A stretch of 64,000 nt of DNA from Syntrophaceae bacterium UBA6078 (GCA_002428735.1 DIXO01000037.1:1-64000); one strand, 5' to 3'. Positions 55,154 through 62,979 are shown, counted from the first letter of the stretch. Notes: generated by a model not told the origin, from the sequence alone. Made by a program: numbers and translations.

Positions 55154-56629
55154 ATGCGCGCACAGGAATCGGAACAGACCTTACATCTGTCTGAATATTA
55201 TCATATACTGGTAAAGCACCGGCTGATCATCATCGCCTCTCTGGTCCTGCTGGCGACCCTTACCATGCTCTTCACCTTTCAGATGAAGCCGGTTTACCGG
55301 GCCACGGCCACCATGGTGATCGAGCCGGAGCAGAGTACATCTCCCCTGACCGGCGAGAGAACCGATCATGAGAGCTACTTTTCCCAGTCTCTGACCTTCA
55401 ATACCCATTTCAAGCTGATCACCTCCGACCCCGTTCTCCATAAGGTAATCCGCACCCTCAAACTGGATCAGCCCGACAGGGGGGATATCGAGGTCAGTCC
55501 CTGGCGAGTGTTTCTGGCCCAGTTCAAAAAGAACATCAACCTTCTTCTAGGCAGGGAGAAGGCCCCCCTCACCTCCCAGGAGCGGCTGGCGGGAATACTG
55601 GGAATGCTCAGAGGAAAGATAGAGATCGAGCAGGTGCGCGACACCCGGCTGTTGAAGGTAAATGTCGAGGACCACGATCCCGTCCTTGCCGGGGATATCG
55701 CCAATACCCTTGCCGAATCATATATCACCTTTAATATCGACAACCGCCTCAAGTCCTCCCGCAATACACTCAGCTGGATGACCGATCAGTTGTATGAGGT
55801 AAAGAAGAAGCTGGAAGACGCCGAAGAAGAATTTCTGGCCTACAAGCAGGAGGCGAAGCTCTTCTCCGTCGAGGGGAAGCAGCGGGTCATTTCGCAGAAG
55901 ATACAGGAATTTAACGACGCCTATCTCCAGACGAGGAACAAGCGTCTCGAACTGGACGCGAAACTCGCGGAACTGAACCGGCTCTCCGAATCGAGAGGCG
56001 ATCTCATGCGTGTCCGTTCGCTCATCGACAATCCCCTCATCGACAATCTATATAATCAGCTTCTCGATGCGGAGATACAGCTCTCGGGCCGCAGCAAGGT
56101 TTACAAGGCCAAACATCCCGTCATCATCGAGCTCAATTCCAAGATAGAAAAGACCCGGAAGAGACTTGCCGAGGAACTGCAAAAGGAGATAGAAAACCTG
56201 AAGGCCGAACGCACCGTCCTCCTGTCCCGCGAACAGGTTATGGCAAAGACCATTGCCGATTTTGAGGACGAGGGCCTCGAAACGAACCGAAAGGAACTGA
56301 AATACACTATTCTTGAGCGGAACGTGGAGACAAACAAGAAGCTCTACGATACCCTCCTCTCCCGGATCAAGGAATCGAACATAGTGGAAAGCGGCAGCGT
56401 TTCCAACATCCGGGTGGCCGAACCCGCCGTGGTGCCGGTCGCGCCGGTGAAACCGAAGAAGAAGCTCAACCTGCTGCTCAGCATTATCTTCGGCCTGATG
56501 ACGGGCGTGGGGATCGCCTTTTTGTGGGAATACGTGGACCGGTCGCTGCGGACCGAAGAAGACGTGCAGCGATATCTCGGCGTCCCCGTGCTCACCGTTG
56601 TCCCGGTGGCGGAGAAAGATAAGAAGTAA
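55154..56629 (+). CDS. Chain-length determinant protein (Wzz/GumC-like)
   Basis: 491-aa inner-membrane co-polymerase. A first helix near residues 24-44 (LIIIASLVLLATLTMLFTF), a long periplasmic coiled-coil domain (about 45-430) and a second helix near 438-460 (LLLSIIFGLMTGVGIAFLWEY). VFRPAVVPVAPVKPKKKLNL-type sequence before the last helix is typical. An alternative TTG start at 55142 would add four residues. It lies before the BY-kinase, which usually interacts with such proteins. Confidence 0.92.
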   Translation: MRAQESEQTLHLSEYYHILVKHRLIIIASLVLLATLTMLFTFQMKPVYRATATMVIEPEQSTSPLTGERTDHESYFSQSLTFNTHFKLITSDPVLHKVIRTLKLDQPDRGDIEVSPWRVFLAQFKKNINLLLGREKAPLTSQERLAGILGMLRGKIEIEQVRDTRLLKVNVEDHDPVLAGDIANTLAESYITFNIDNRLKSSRNTLSWMTDQLYEVKKKLEDAEEEFLAYKQEAKLFSVEGKQRVISQKIQEFNDAYLQTRNKRLELDAKLAELNRLSESRGDLMRVRSLIDNPLIDNLYNQLLDAEIQLSGRSKVYKAKHPVIIELNSKIEKTRKRLAEELQKEIENLKAERTVLLSREQVMAKTIADFEDEGLETNRKELKYTILERNVETNKKLYDTLLSRIKESNIVESGSVSNIRVAEPAVVPVAPVKPKKKLNLLLSIIFGLMTGVGIAFLWEYVDRSLRTEEDVQRYLGVPVLTVVPVAEKDKK

Positions 56630-56653
56630 TACTGAGGGGTAAAGGGCAAGCCC

Positions 56654-57928
56654 TTGAACCCTATTATTTCACATTCGAAAGCGGATGGTATGAAAGCAAA
56701 GAAGAAGACCCGACACTACAAAACAGGCGATCTGATGCGGCTCTTCCTGGGCAGCTATCCGGCGCAGTCCCGGTATGCCGAGGCGTTTCGCACCCTGCGG
56801 ACCAATATCCACTTCTCATTCATGGAAAAGGATTTCCAGACCCTGCTCATCACCAGCGCCGGCGCCGGGGAGGGGAAGACCAGTACCGCCGCCAATCTTG
56901 CCTACACCATGGCTCAGGCCGGGAAATCGGTCCTTCTTATCGATGCCGACCTCAGGAAACCCCTTCTCAGCAGCGCCCTTCCGGACAAAGAAACGGCGGG
57001 GCTCACCGGCCTTCTTTCCGATATCTTCGGGACGGATGTCCGGGAAGGCTCCCTTGATCAGTATGGGGTACACGATCTTTTCGCTCTCCTGTCCCTCAGG
57101 AATAAAACGGGGGTGCTCTCCCTTTCCGGGGAAGGCGAAACCATAGAGCTGTTCTTCCTGCAGGGCGATATGGCGGATCTGAACTGGCCCACACGGCCGG
57201 ATGAGCAAAAGCTGCTCAATACCCTGATCAGAACCGATATGATTACCCCCCAGCAGGCGAAACTGGCCATGAGCCGTCAGAAGGATACCGGTCAGAAGCT
57301 CGGATTCGTTCTTGTCAGCATGGGGCTTCTGAACAGAGACGACCTGACGGGACCCCTGACCATCCACATGATGGAGGGACTCCGGACCGTGCTGCGGCTG
57401 AAGACGGGGACCTTCGCGTTCAAAGAACTCCCTGAATCCGATTTCGGCCACAACGCGTTCAATCCCGTCGATCTTAACCAGATCTACCGGAAGGTCATCA
57501 TCGGCGAAGAGGAATTCCCCTTTCTTCAGAAGAAGATACAGGCGGCCATCCTGGAGACGGGCGTGGACAACCTTTCCCTCCTGCCGGCGGGGAAACTTCC
57601 TCACAATCCATCCGAACTGCTTGGTTCGAAGCGCATGTCCTTTCTCATCTCCATCCTGAAGAAGCGGTTCGATACCCTCATTATCGATTCCCCTCCCATC
57701 CTCCCCGCGAGCGACGCGATCCTCCTTGCCCCCCGGACGGACGGTGTTGTCCTGGTGGTGAAGTCGGGAATGATGAACCGGGAGATGGTCAAACGGGCCG
57801 TCGAGCAGCTCCGGCTGTCACATGCCAACCTGCTCGGGGTTGTTCTGAACGCGGTCGATACGAAGAGAGAAGGGTATTATAAGTATTATCACAAATACTA
57901 CTCGAAATATTATGGACATGAAGCGTAA
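56654..57928 (+). CDS. BY-kinase with PATAN/DUF4388-like insertion
   Basis: 424-aa bacterial tyrosine autokinase of the CpsD/EpsB type. P-loop SAGAGEGKTS (68-77), Walker A' LLIDADLRKP (94-103), Walker B LIIDSPP (342-348), and a C-terminal tyrosine cluster (408-420) for autophosphorylation. Between Walker A' and Walker B about 150 residues are inserted (135-285): DLFALLSLRNKTGVLSL...GEGETIELFFLQGDMADL and LGFVLVSMGLLNRDDL, which match the PATAN/DUF4388 domain seen in gliding and regulatory proteins. The start is TTG 56654 (AAAGGG upstream); ATG 56690 is possible. Controls polysaccharide export with the Wzz protein. Confidence 0.85.
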   Translation: MNPIISHSKADGMKAKKKTRHYKTGDLMRLFLGSYPAQSRYAEAFRTLRTNIHFSFMEKDFQTLLITSAGAGEGKTSTAANLAYTMAQAGKSVLLIDADLRKPLLSSALPDKETAGLTGLLSDIFGTDVREGSLDQYGVHDLFALLSLRNKTGVLSLSGEGETIELFFLQGDMADLNWPTRPDEQKLLNTLIRTDMITPQQAKLAMSRQKDTGQKLGFVLVSMGLLNRDDLTGPLTIHMMEGLRTVLRLKTGTFAFKELPESDFGHNAFNPVDLNQIYRKVIIGEEEFPFLQKKIQAAILETGVDNLSLLPAGKLPHNPSELLGSKRMSFLISILKKRFDTLIIDSPPILPASDAILLAPRTDGVVLVVKSGMMNREMVKRAVEQLRLSHANLLGVVLNAVDTKREGYYKYYHKYYSKYYGHEA

Positions 57929-59429
57929 CGAAGAACCCTCAAAGAGATTCTCTCTCGCATCTTTGAGCCTTCGATCGCGCCATACACTCTGCGTCCTGAT
58001 CCTGCTTTTCTCCCTGCCCGCCCTGTACATCCTCACGATCCGGCTCATGGCGGAAACGCATATCCACCGGGCCGGAAATCTGTTCAGAGAAGGGTATTAC
58101 GGCCTCGCCCTCGCCCGGCTTCAGAAGGCTGATCGTCTCCTTCCCGGTGATTACCGGATACAGAAAGAACTGGGAAAAACATACGACAAGCTGGCGGGGC
58201 TGCCGGGGGAGAAACAGCCCTTTCCTCTGATGCAAACCGCGCGGGAACACTACCGCGAAGCGTTCCGGCTCAACCCGCTCGACGCGGAATCGGCCTATGC
58301 CCTGGCCCGGATCGAGGAGAAGCTGGCATACCTGGACCGCCGCCTCCATCCGGGAAAGAACATAACCGGATACGATCCCCTCGCGTACTTTCGGGAGGCC
58401 ATACGCCTGCGGCCGAACGGGATCACCTATCACTACGCCCTGGCACAGCACCTCCACCGCGCGGGGGCACAGGAAGAACTCATGTTGGCAGCACGCGCGC
58501 TTGCCCGCATTTACCCCCCCTCTTGGCGACAACTCAAAAAGGAGGTTTTCTGGTCACCCCCGATCATTGAGGCATACAAAGTTGGGCTTCATGAAGCCAT
58601 AAACATAAAAACCTCTTCCCGTGACGCCCGAAGGAACATGTCTTATATGCTTGCGGACGAAAAGGAGTGGAAGGCAGCCATTGACCATTATACGGAGGCT
58701 ATCAACCACGTCAACAAAAGCGCTGGAGATTACTTGTATCTCGGGTTGCTTTACCTGCAGGACGGTCAGTTTAAAGAGGCTGAGATCAATTTTTTAAATG
58801 GTCTTGATATCAGTAGAACGAGAGAGCGTGATATGGAAAGGATCTACGGGATCTACACGGGGAAAAGACATCACAACGAGCTTTATCAGCTTTACCAAAA
58901 GGCACTGACCCGGTATGAAGGATCCGGCGCGATGGACATACTCCTCGCCCGGACACTGATCGATCTGAAACAATACAATCATGCCCGGCGACTGCTCAGC
59001 GAGACAAACCTGAAAGAGCCCTCCGCCGAGGCCTGGTACTGGCTGGCCCGCGTCGCGGAAGCTGAACAGGACTGGAATGCCATGGAACTGGCCATACAGA
59101 AAGCGACAGCCCTCGATCCGGCCAACAGCCGCTATCACCTGATCTTCTCGCAGGTACTCAAGAGGCGAAACAAACTGGAGCGTGCCGAACGGGAGGCGAG
59201 CCTTGCCGTTGGCTACCAGGAAAACCCCTCGCCATGGCTCTATAACCACCGCGCAGGGGTACGCTGGTCCATGAAAGACTACGCTGGCGCCTTGAACGAC
59301 TGGAAAGCGGCGATCGCCCTCAAACCCGACCAGGCCTCCTTTTACGCGCAAGCCGCCGAGGCCTGTATTAAAATGGGAGACCTGGCCCAGGCGAAAGAAT
59401 ACGCCCGGAAGGCTTCCGCCCTTAATTAG
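57912..59429 (+). CDS. Membrane-anchored TPR protein
   Basis: 505-aa protein with an N-terminal membrane helix (about 28-48, LCVLILLFSLPALYILTIRL) and eight or more TPR-like helical pairs, for example NLFREGYYGLALARLQKADRLLPGDY and AVGYQENPSPWLYNHRAGVRWSMKDYAGALNDWKAAIALKPDQA. Probably a periplasm-facing scaffold of the export machine. It overlaps the kinase by 17 bases. The part around 58550-58880 is less GC-rich than its flanks. The stop codon TAG lies inside the first copy of the island repeat. Confidence 0.85.
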   Translation: MDMKRNEEPSKRFSLASLSLRSRHTLCVLILLFSLPALYILTIRLMAETHIHRAGNLFREGYYGLALARLQKADRLLPGDYRIQKELGKTYDKLAGLPGEKQPFPLMQTAREHYREAFRLNPLDAESAYALARIEEKLAYLDRRLHPGKNITGYDPLAYFREAIRLRPNGITYHYALAQHLHRAGAQEELMLAARALARIYPPSWRQLKKEVFWSPPIIEAYKVGLHEAINIKTSSRDARRNMSYMLADEKEWKAAIDHYTEAINHVNKSAGDYLYLGLLYLQDGQFKEAEINFLNGLDISRTRERDMERIYGIYTGKRHHNELYQLYQKALTRYEGSGAMDILLARTLIDLKQYNHARRLLSETNLKEPSAEAWYWLARVAEAEQDWNAMELAIQKATALDPANSRYHLIFSQVLKRRNKLERAEREASLAVGYQENPSPWLYNHRAGVRWSMKDYAGALNDWKAAIALKPDQASFYAQAAEACIKMGDLAQAKEYARKASALN

Positions 59430-59446
59430 GGACAGAGCCCCTATTT
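59424..59446 (+). repeat. Island repeat copy 1 (forward)
   Basis: AATTAGGGACAGAGCCCC plus CTATTT-like end. It contains the stop codon of the TPR gene. With copy 2 it forms an inverted pair, a BIME-like hairpin of about 20 paired bases with a 27-base loop, which may also end transcription. Confidence 0.85.
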
Positions 59447-59473
59447 AAGACAGATCGTTACATAGAATACAAT

Positions 59474-59496
59474 AATAGGGGCTCTGTCCCTCATTA
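59474..59496 (-). repeat. Island repeat copy 2 (inverted)
   Basis: Core GGGGCTCTGTCCCT at 59478-59491, followed by CATTA. Pairs with copy 1. Confidence 0.85.
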
Positions 59497-59630
59497 CGGC
59501 ATCTTTTGTACTTAAGATTTTTCCCCGGATGCCGAAATACCAAATAAGAATACATATGAAATCACGCCTCGTGTGACTGACGGGGCGGAGCTGTAAGATA
59601 TTTCCAGGTGTGCAGGCGAGGACACGGACC

Positions 59631-60317
59631 ATGGCGGTAAAACCAACCTATGAAGAACTGGAGGAGACCGTCCAGCAACTGAGGAACGCCGAGCTCGACA
59701 GCCGCCGGATGGAAGAGCTGCTCAAGGACGAACTCGTCCGGTGGCGCATTCTGTTCGAACAGGCAAGCGACGGGATTGTGATTCTGGACGAAAATGGAAA
59801 AGTCTATGAGGCAAACAAACGGTATGCCGAAATTCTTGGATACACCCCGGAAGAAATGCGTCACCTTCATGTCTGGGACTGGGATACCGTCTTTACGCCG
59901 GAACAACTGGTCGTCATGATCCGCGAAATCGATGACGCGGGAGCCCACTTCGAAACCCAGCAGCGCCGCAAGGACGGCTCAATGGTCGATATAGAACTCA
60001 GCAACAACGGCGCGGTGTACCGGGGAGAAAAGCTGGTATTCTGCGTGTGCCGGGATATCACCGACCGCAAACGGGCCGAGAGGGAACGGGAAAAACTGAT
60101 CGAAGACCTCCGGAAAGCACTGGCGGAAATCAAGACCTTAAAGGGCATCATGCCCATATGCTCGTATTGCAAAAAGATTCGAGACGATACCGGCTATTGG
60201 AATCAACTCGACCAGTACATCAAAGAACATTCCGAAGCAAAATTGAGCCACGGCGTTTGCCCCGAATGCGCCAAAAAGTATTTCTCCGACTACATGGAAG
60301 AAACCGAAGCGGGGTAA
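59631..60317 (+). CDS. PAS domain protein with C-terminal Cys motif
   Basis: 228-aa sensor-like protein. N-terminal coiled coil (about 3-35), a PAS domain (38-145) with WRILFEQASDGIVILDENGKVYEANKRYAEILGYTPEEM and the CVCRDITDRKRAERE tail, then the segment ICSYCKKIRDDTGYWNQLDQYIKEHSEAKLSHGVCPECAKKYF, a zinc-like C-x2-C...C-x2-C motif known at the C-terminus of many PAS and receiver proteins. No kinase or cyclase domain. The ligand is unknown. Its stop overlaps repeat copy 3. A near-identical 3' part is repeated at 61147. Confidence 0.88.
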   Translation: MAVKPTYEELEETVQQLRNAELDSRRMEELLKDELVRWRILFEQASDGIVILDENGKVYEANKRYAEILGYTPEEMRHLHVWDWDTVFTPEQLVVMIREIDDAGAHFETQQRRKDGSMVDIELSNNGAVYRGEKLVFCVCRDITDRKRAEREREKLIEDLRKALAEIKTLKGIMPICSYCKKIRDDTGYWNQLDQYIKEHSEAKLSHGVCPECAKKYFSDYMEETEAG

Positions 60318-60337
60318 TTAGGGACAGAGCCCCTATT
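60316..60337 (+). repeat. Island repeat copy 3 (forward)
   Basis: AGGGACAGAGCCCC at 60320-60333. Overlaps the PAS gene stop codon and is inverted relative to copy 4; together they bracket the Phd/PIN module. Confidence 0.85.
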
Positions 60338-60360
60338 CTTAACAAACCACCACTACTCTC

Positions 60361-60389
60361 TTGATTATAGCTATAAAGATGGCTATAAT
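60361..60389 (+). promoter_or_regulatory. Promoter and palindromic operator of Phd/PIN module
   Basis: TTGATT (60361-60366), 17 bases, TATAAT (60384-60389). A perfect inverted repeat ATTATAGC-N10-GCTATAAT (60364-60371 and 60382-60389) covers the spacer and -10, as expected for autorepression by the antitoxin complex. Confidence 0.75.
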
Positions 60390-60424
60390 AAAAACCAAAA
60401 AGACAGGGCAGCGAGGTGGTAGTC

Positions 60425-60703
60425 ATGCAAAAACAATTTTCCATAGCTGAAGCAAAGAATAGATTGCCCACCATAATCCATTATGTCGAAAAAGGGCCAT
60501 CCGTCGAATTGACCCGGCGTGGAAAGCCGGTTGCCGTATTGCTATCGGTTCAGGAATATGAGCGGCTCAGCCGCGAATATACAGGGTTTTGGAGTGCCAT
60601 TTCAGAATTTCGGCGCAAGGTTGAGGATGAAGGGGCCGAGATCACTGACACGGATTTCACCGAGCTTCGGGACCGTTCTGCCGGAAGAGAAGTCGGGCTC
60701 TAG
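60425..60703 (+). CDS. Phd/YefM-family antitoxin
   Basis: 92-aa DNA-binding antitoxin. The N-terminal FSIAEAKNRLPTIIHYVEKGPSVELTRRGKPVAVLLSVQEYERL matches the Phd/YefM fold; the C-terminal half should wrap the toxin. GAGGTGG precedes ATG 60425. Three bases before the PIN toxin gene. Likely represses its own promoter at the palindrome upstream. Confidence 0.92.
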   Translation: MQKQFSIAEAKNRLPTIIHYVEKGPSVELTRRGKPVAVLLSVQEYERLSREYTGFWSAISEFRRKVEDEGAEITDTDFTELRDRSAGREVGL

Positions 60704-60706
60704 CTG

Positions 60707-61120
60707 ATGAAATATCTCCTTGATACGAACGTGCTCTCAGAGGCTGTGAAAACGGCCCCGGATATGTCTATCATGGAGATGTTCGAAAAATACCAGCACG
60801 AAATAGTTACTGCCGCGCCTGTTTGGCATGAGCTTCAGTTCGGTTGCCAGCGCCTTCCGGAGTCCCGTAAACGCCACATTATCGCCTCATTCCTTAACGA
60901 CATTGTCAAGCGCACGATACCCATTCTCCCCTATGACGACAGGGCGGCAGAGTGGCATGCGAGAGAACGTGCCAGATTATCGTTGCAAGGCTTGACATCA
61001 TCATTTGTTGATGGACAGATCGCGGCAATATCCGCGGTGAATGATCTGATTCTGGTAACACGTAACATTCCCGATTTTAGATACTTCGTAAAGCTGAAGA
61101 CAGAAAACTGGCATAGTTGA
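60707..61120 (+). CDS. PIN domain toxin (VapC-like)
   Basis: 137-aa ribonuclease toxin. KYLLDTNVLSEAV supplies the first catalytic Asp, WHELQFG the conserved Glu, FVDGQIAAISAVND a third acidic residue, and VTRNIPDFRYF the terminal Asp. Partner of the upstream Phd-type antitoxin. Its stop is four bases before repeat copy 4. Confidence 0.92.
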   Translation: MKYLLDTNVLSEAVKTAPDMSIMEMFEKYQHEIVTAAPVWHELQFGCQRLPESRKRHIIASFLNDIVKRTIPILPYDDRAAEWHARERARLSLQGLTSSFVDGQIAAISAVNDLILVTRNIPDFRYFVKLKTENWHS

Positions 61121-61123
61121 AAA

Positions 61124-61145
61124 CAGGGGCTCTGTCCCTCATTAC
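61124..61145 (-). repeat. Island repeat copy 4 (inverted)
   Basis: Core GGGGCTCTGTCCCT at 61126-61139, followed by CATTACC. The truncated PAS copy begins directly after it. Confidence 0.85.
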
Positions 61146-61146
61146 C

Positions 61147-61524
61147 CTCGAAACCCAGCAGCGCCGCAAGGACGGCTCAATGGTCGATATAGAACTCAGC
61201 AACAACGGCGCGGTGTACCGGGGAGAAAAGCTTGTATTCTGCGTGTGCCGGGATACCACCGACCGCAAACGGGCCGAGAGGGAACGGGAAAAACTGATCG
61301 AAGACCTCCGGAAAGCGCGGGCTGAAATCAAGACCTTAAAGGGCATCATGCCCATATGCTCGTACTGCAAAAAGATTCGAGACGATACCGGCTATTGGAA
61401 TCAACTCGACCAGTACATCAAAGAACATTCCGAAGCAAAATTGAGCCACGGCGTTTGCCCCGAATCCGCCAAAAAGTATTTCTCCGACTACATGGAAGAA
61501 CCCGAAGCGAAAGCCAATCCCTGA
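61147..61524 (+). pseudogene. Truncated 3' duplicate of the PAS gene
   Basis: About 360 bases nearly identical to the last part of the gene at 59631 (the two differ at only about ten positions by eye). It starts abruptly inside the PAS domain (ETQQRRKDG) just after repeat copy 4 and has no own start other than a TTG upstream of the repeat at 61117. The second Cys of CPEC is changed to Ser (CPES) and the C-terminus differs. A recent duplication that is probably inactive. Confidence 0.8.
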
Positions 61525-61549
61525 TCCCCCCATCCCATTAAGGAAGCGA

Positions 61550-61585
61550 TTGACATTTTCCCCATAGCGTTATACATTGTATAAC
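61550..61585 (+). promoter_or_regulatory. Promoter and operator of the RHH/RelE module
   Basis: TTGACA (61550-61555), 17 bases, TACATT (61573-61578). The perfect palindrome GTTATAC-ATT-GTATAAC (61569-61585) overlaps the -10, fitting repression by the ribbon-helix-helix antitoxin. Confidence 0.75.
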
Positions 61586-61602
61586 ACAAAAGGAGAAACG
61601 CC

Positions 61603-61815
61603 ATGCTTGCGATACGACTCGACAAAGAGATAGAGGAGGATCTGGACCTCCTGGCCAGGACCCGTGGCAGTAACCGTAGTGCCTTGGTGCGTGAAGCGAT
61701 TTTGCAATACCTGGAGGATAACGAGGATTTGGATCTGCTCAAACAGGCCCAGTCCCAAACGCGCGGCAGCAAATCGCTCAAGCAATTGAGAAGAGATCTT
61801 GGCCTGGACAGTTGA
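61603..61815 (+). CDS. Ribbon-helix-helix antitoxin
   Basis: 70-aa protein. MLAIRLDKEIEEDLDLLARTRGSNRSALVREAILQYLEDNE is a classic RHH_1 fold: a DNA-reading strand (LAIRL) and two helices. The C-terminal tail is probably the toxin-binding part. AAAAGGAG precedes the ATG. Overlaps the toxin by 17 bases. Confidence 0.9.
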   Translation: MLAIRLDKEIEEDLDLLARTRGSNRSALVREAILQYLEDNEDLDLLKQAQSQTRGSKSLKQLRRDLGLDS

Positions 61816-62071
61816 AATCAGCGACATTGCCGAACGGCAATTGAGAAAACTGGATCGGCCGGTGCAAGAACGTATTTTAGGGTGGCTCGACGACAGGATC
61901 GAGGGATGCAAAAACCCCCGGCATTTTGGAGAACCGCTGAGAGGTGATCGGGTCGGCTACTGGCGATATCGAATTGGAGACTACAGGGTGCTGTGCGACA
62001 TACAGGACAAGAAAGTAATAGTACTGGTTCTCACCATTGGCCATCGCCGTCAGGTTTACAAACGCGGATAA
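61799..62071 (+). CDS. RelE/ParE family toxin
   Basis: 90-aa toxin. TVEISDIAERQLRKLDRPVQERILGWLDDRIEG, EPLRGDRVGYWRYRIGDYRVLCDIQDKKVIVLVLTIGHRRQVY match RelE/ParE, with the basic C-terminal residues (GHRRQVYKR) typical of mRNA-cleaving members. Starts at TTG 61799 inside the antitoxin gene. Confidence 0.92.
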   Translation: MAWTVEISDIAERQLRKLDRPVQERILGWLDDRIEGCKNPRHFGEPLRGDRVGYWRYRIGDYRVLCDIQDKKVIVLVLTIGHRRQVYKRG

Positions 62072-62118
62072 ATGAGCACCGGCGCGCGAGACGTGAAGTG
62101 TAAAACTTAATCCTGAGA

Positions 62119-62143
62119 AATAGGGGCTCTGTCCCTCATTACC
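62119..62143 (-). repeat. Island repeat copy 5 (inverted)
   Basis: Core GGGGCTCTGTCCCT at 62123-62136, then CATTACC as in copy 4; 48 bases after the RelE stop. Confidence 0.85.
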
Positions 62144-62158
62144 CCTTTAGATAAACAT

Positions 62159-62246
62159 TTTCCCTGTGATTACAGAGTCATTGAACATTAAACATTCTAA
62201 CATTAAACATTCAACATTGATAAATATGGGCTCTGTCCCTATTTTT
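62159..62246. repeat. Direct repeat unit A with AACATT tract and island repeat copy 6
   Basis: TTTCCCTGTGATTACAGAG-like sequence, then a tract of degenerate CATTNAA repeats, then TGGGCTCTGTCCCT (62227-62240). The whole unit recurs at 62898-62979. Confidence 0.8.
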
Positions 62247-62251
62247 GAATC

Positions 62252-62314
62252 TTGACATTCTTCCCTTACACCCCTATAATTGGTCCCAGTTTTATGGCCC
62301 AGTATTAAGGCCAT
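62252..62314 (+). promoter_or_regulatory. Consensus promoter and operator of the RHH-like/MazF module
   Basis: TTGACA (62252-62257), 17 bases, TATAAT (62275-62280), a perfect sigma70 consensus. ATGGCC-N9-GGCCAT (62294-62299 and 62309-62314) lies just before the ribosome binding site and is a likely operator. Confidence 0.75.
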
Positions 62315-62326
62315 CAAGGAGGCGCC

Positions 62327-62560
62327 ATGCAACAGGCGAAATTCAGTTGTCAAGAAGATCAGCTTCAATTTTTAGATAATCATAAGGAATACGGATTTAA
62401 AGATAAAAGCTCCATGGTGCGTGAATCGCTGAACCTGTTAAGGGAAAAGCTGGAAGCGCAGCGTTTGAGGGAGTCGGCTGATTTATATGCTGAAACGTAC
62501 CGGGAAGATTCCGAACTCAAGGCATTGACACACTCTTCCGTACAGGATTGGCCCGAATGA
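62327..62560 (+). CDS. Antitoxin, RHH/MazE-like
   Basis: 77-aa protein; the first part (AKFSCQEDQLQFLDNHKEYGFKDKSSMVRESLNLLREKLE) looks like a ribbon-helix-helix DNA-binding fold, and the acidic tail is likely to bind the toxin. AGGAGG precedes the ATG. Its stop overlaps the MazF start by four bases. Confidence 0.8.
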   Translation: MQQAKFSCQEDQLQFLDNHKEYGFKDKSSMVRESLNLLREKLEAQRLRESADLYAETYREDSELKALTHSSVQDWPE

Positions 62561-62910
62561 CACCCATGGAACGAGGCATGATTATCGACATCGATCTCGA
62601 TCCGGTACAGGGATCTGAGACAGGTAAAGTACGACCGTGCGTGGTTGTAACCAATGATATCTATAACGCGCGCGTCCCCGTCATTCAGGTTGTGCCGATC
62701 ACGGCCTGGAATGAGAAGAAGGAGCGCATCAAGACTAACGTGGCTCTGATACCATCAGAGATCAACGGGCTTGATAAAAAGTCAGTCGCCGACTGTCTCC
62801 AAACGCGGCCGATTGACTATCATGCGCGACTGTCTCGGATACGAGGCAGATTAAATAAGGACGATATGCGCTTGATTGACCAGGCCTTGAAAGCGGTTTT
62901 TTCCCTGTAA
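62557..62910 (+). CDS. MazF/PemK-family toxin
   Basis: 117-aa endoribonuclease toxin. RGMIIDIDLDPVQGSETGKVRPCVVVTNDIYNAR, VIQVVPIT and LDKKSVADCLQTRPIDYHARL are the signature, with the conserved Arg-Pro and the later catalytic region. Overlaps the antitoxin stop. Its last codons and stop lie inside the second direct repeat unit. Confidence 0.93.
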   Translation: MTPMERGMIIDIDLDPVQGSETGKVRPCVVVTNDIYNARVPVIQVVPITAWNEKKERIKTNVALIPSEINGLDKKSVADCLQTRPIDYHARLSRIRGRLNKDDMRLIDQALKAVFSL

Positions 62911-62979
62911 TTACATGGTCATTGAACATTCAACATTCAACACTAAACATTCATAAATACGGGCTCTGTCCCTAATTAG
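62898..62979. repeat. Direct repeat unit B with AACATT tract and island repeat copy 7
   Basis: TTTTCCCTGTAATTACATG, degenerate CATTNAA tract, then CGGGCTCTGTCCCT (62960-62973). It contains the end of the mazF gene. Same layout as unit A. Confidence 0.8.

Noticed and set aside
62159..62220. CRISPR-like array in the CATTNAA tract
   Set aside because: The units are about seven bases and lack repeat-spacer structure; no cas genes are present.
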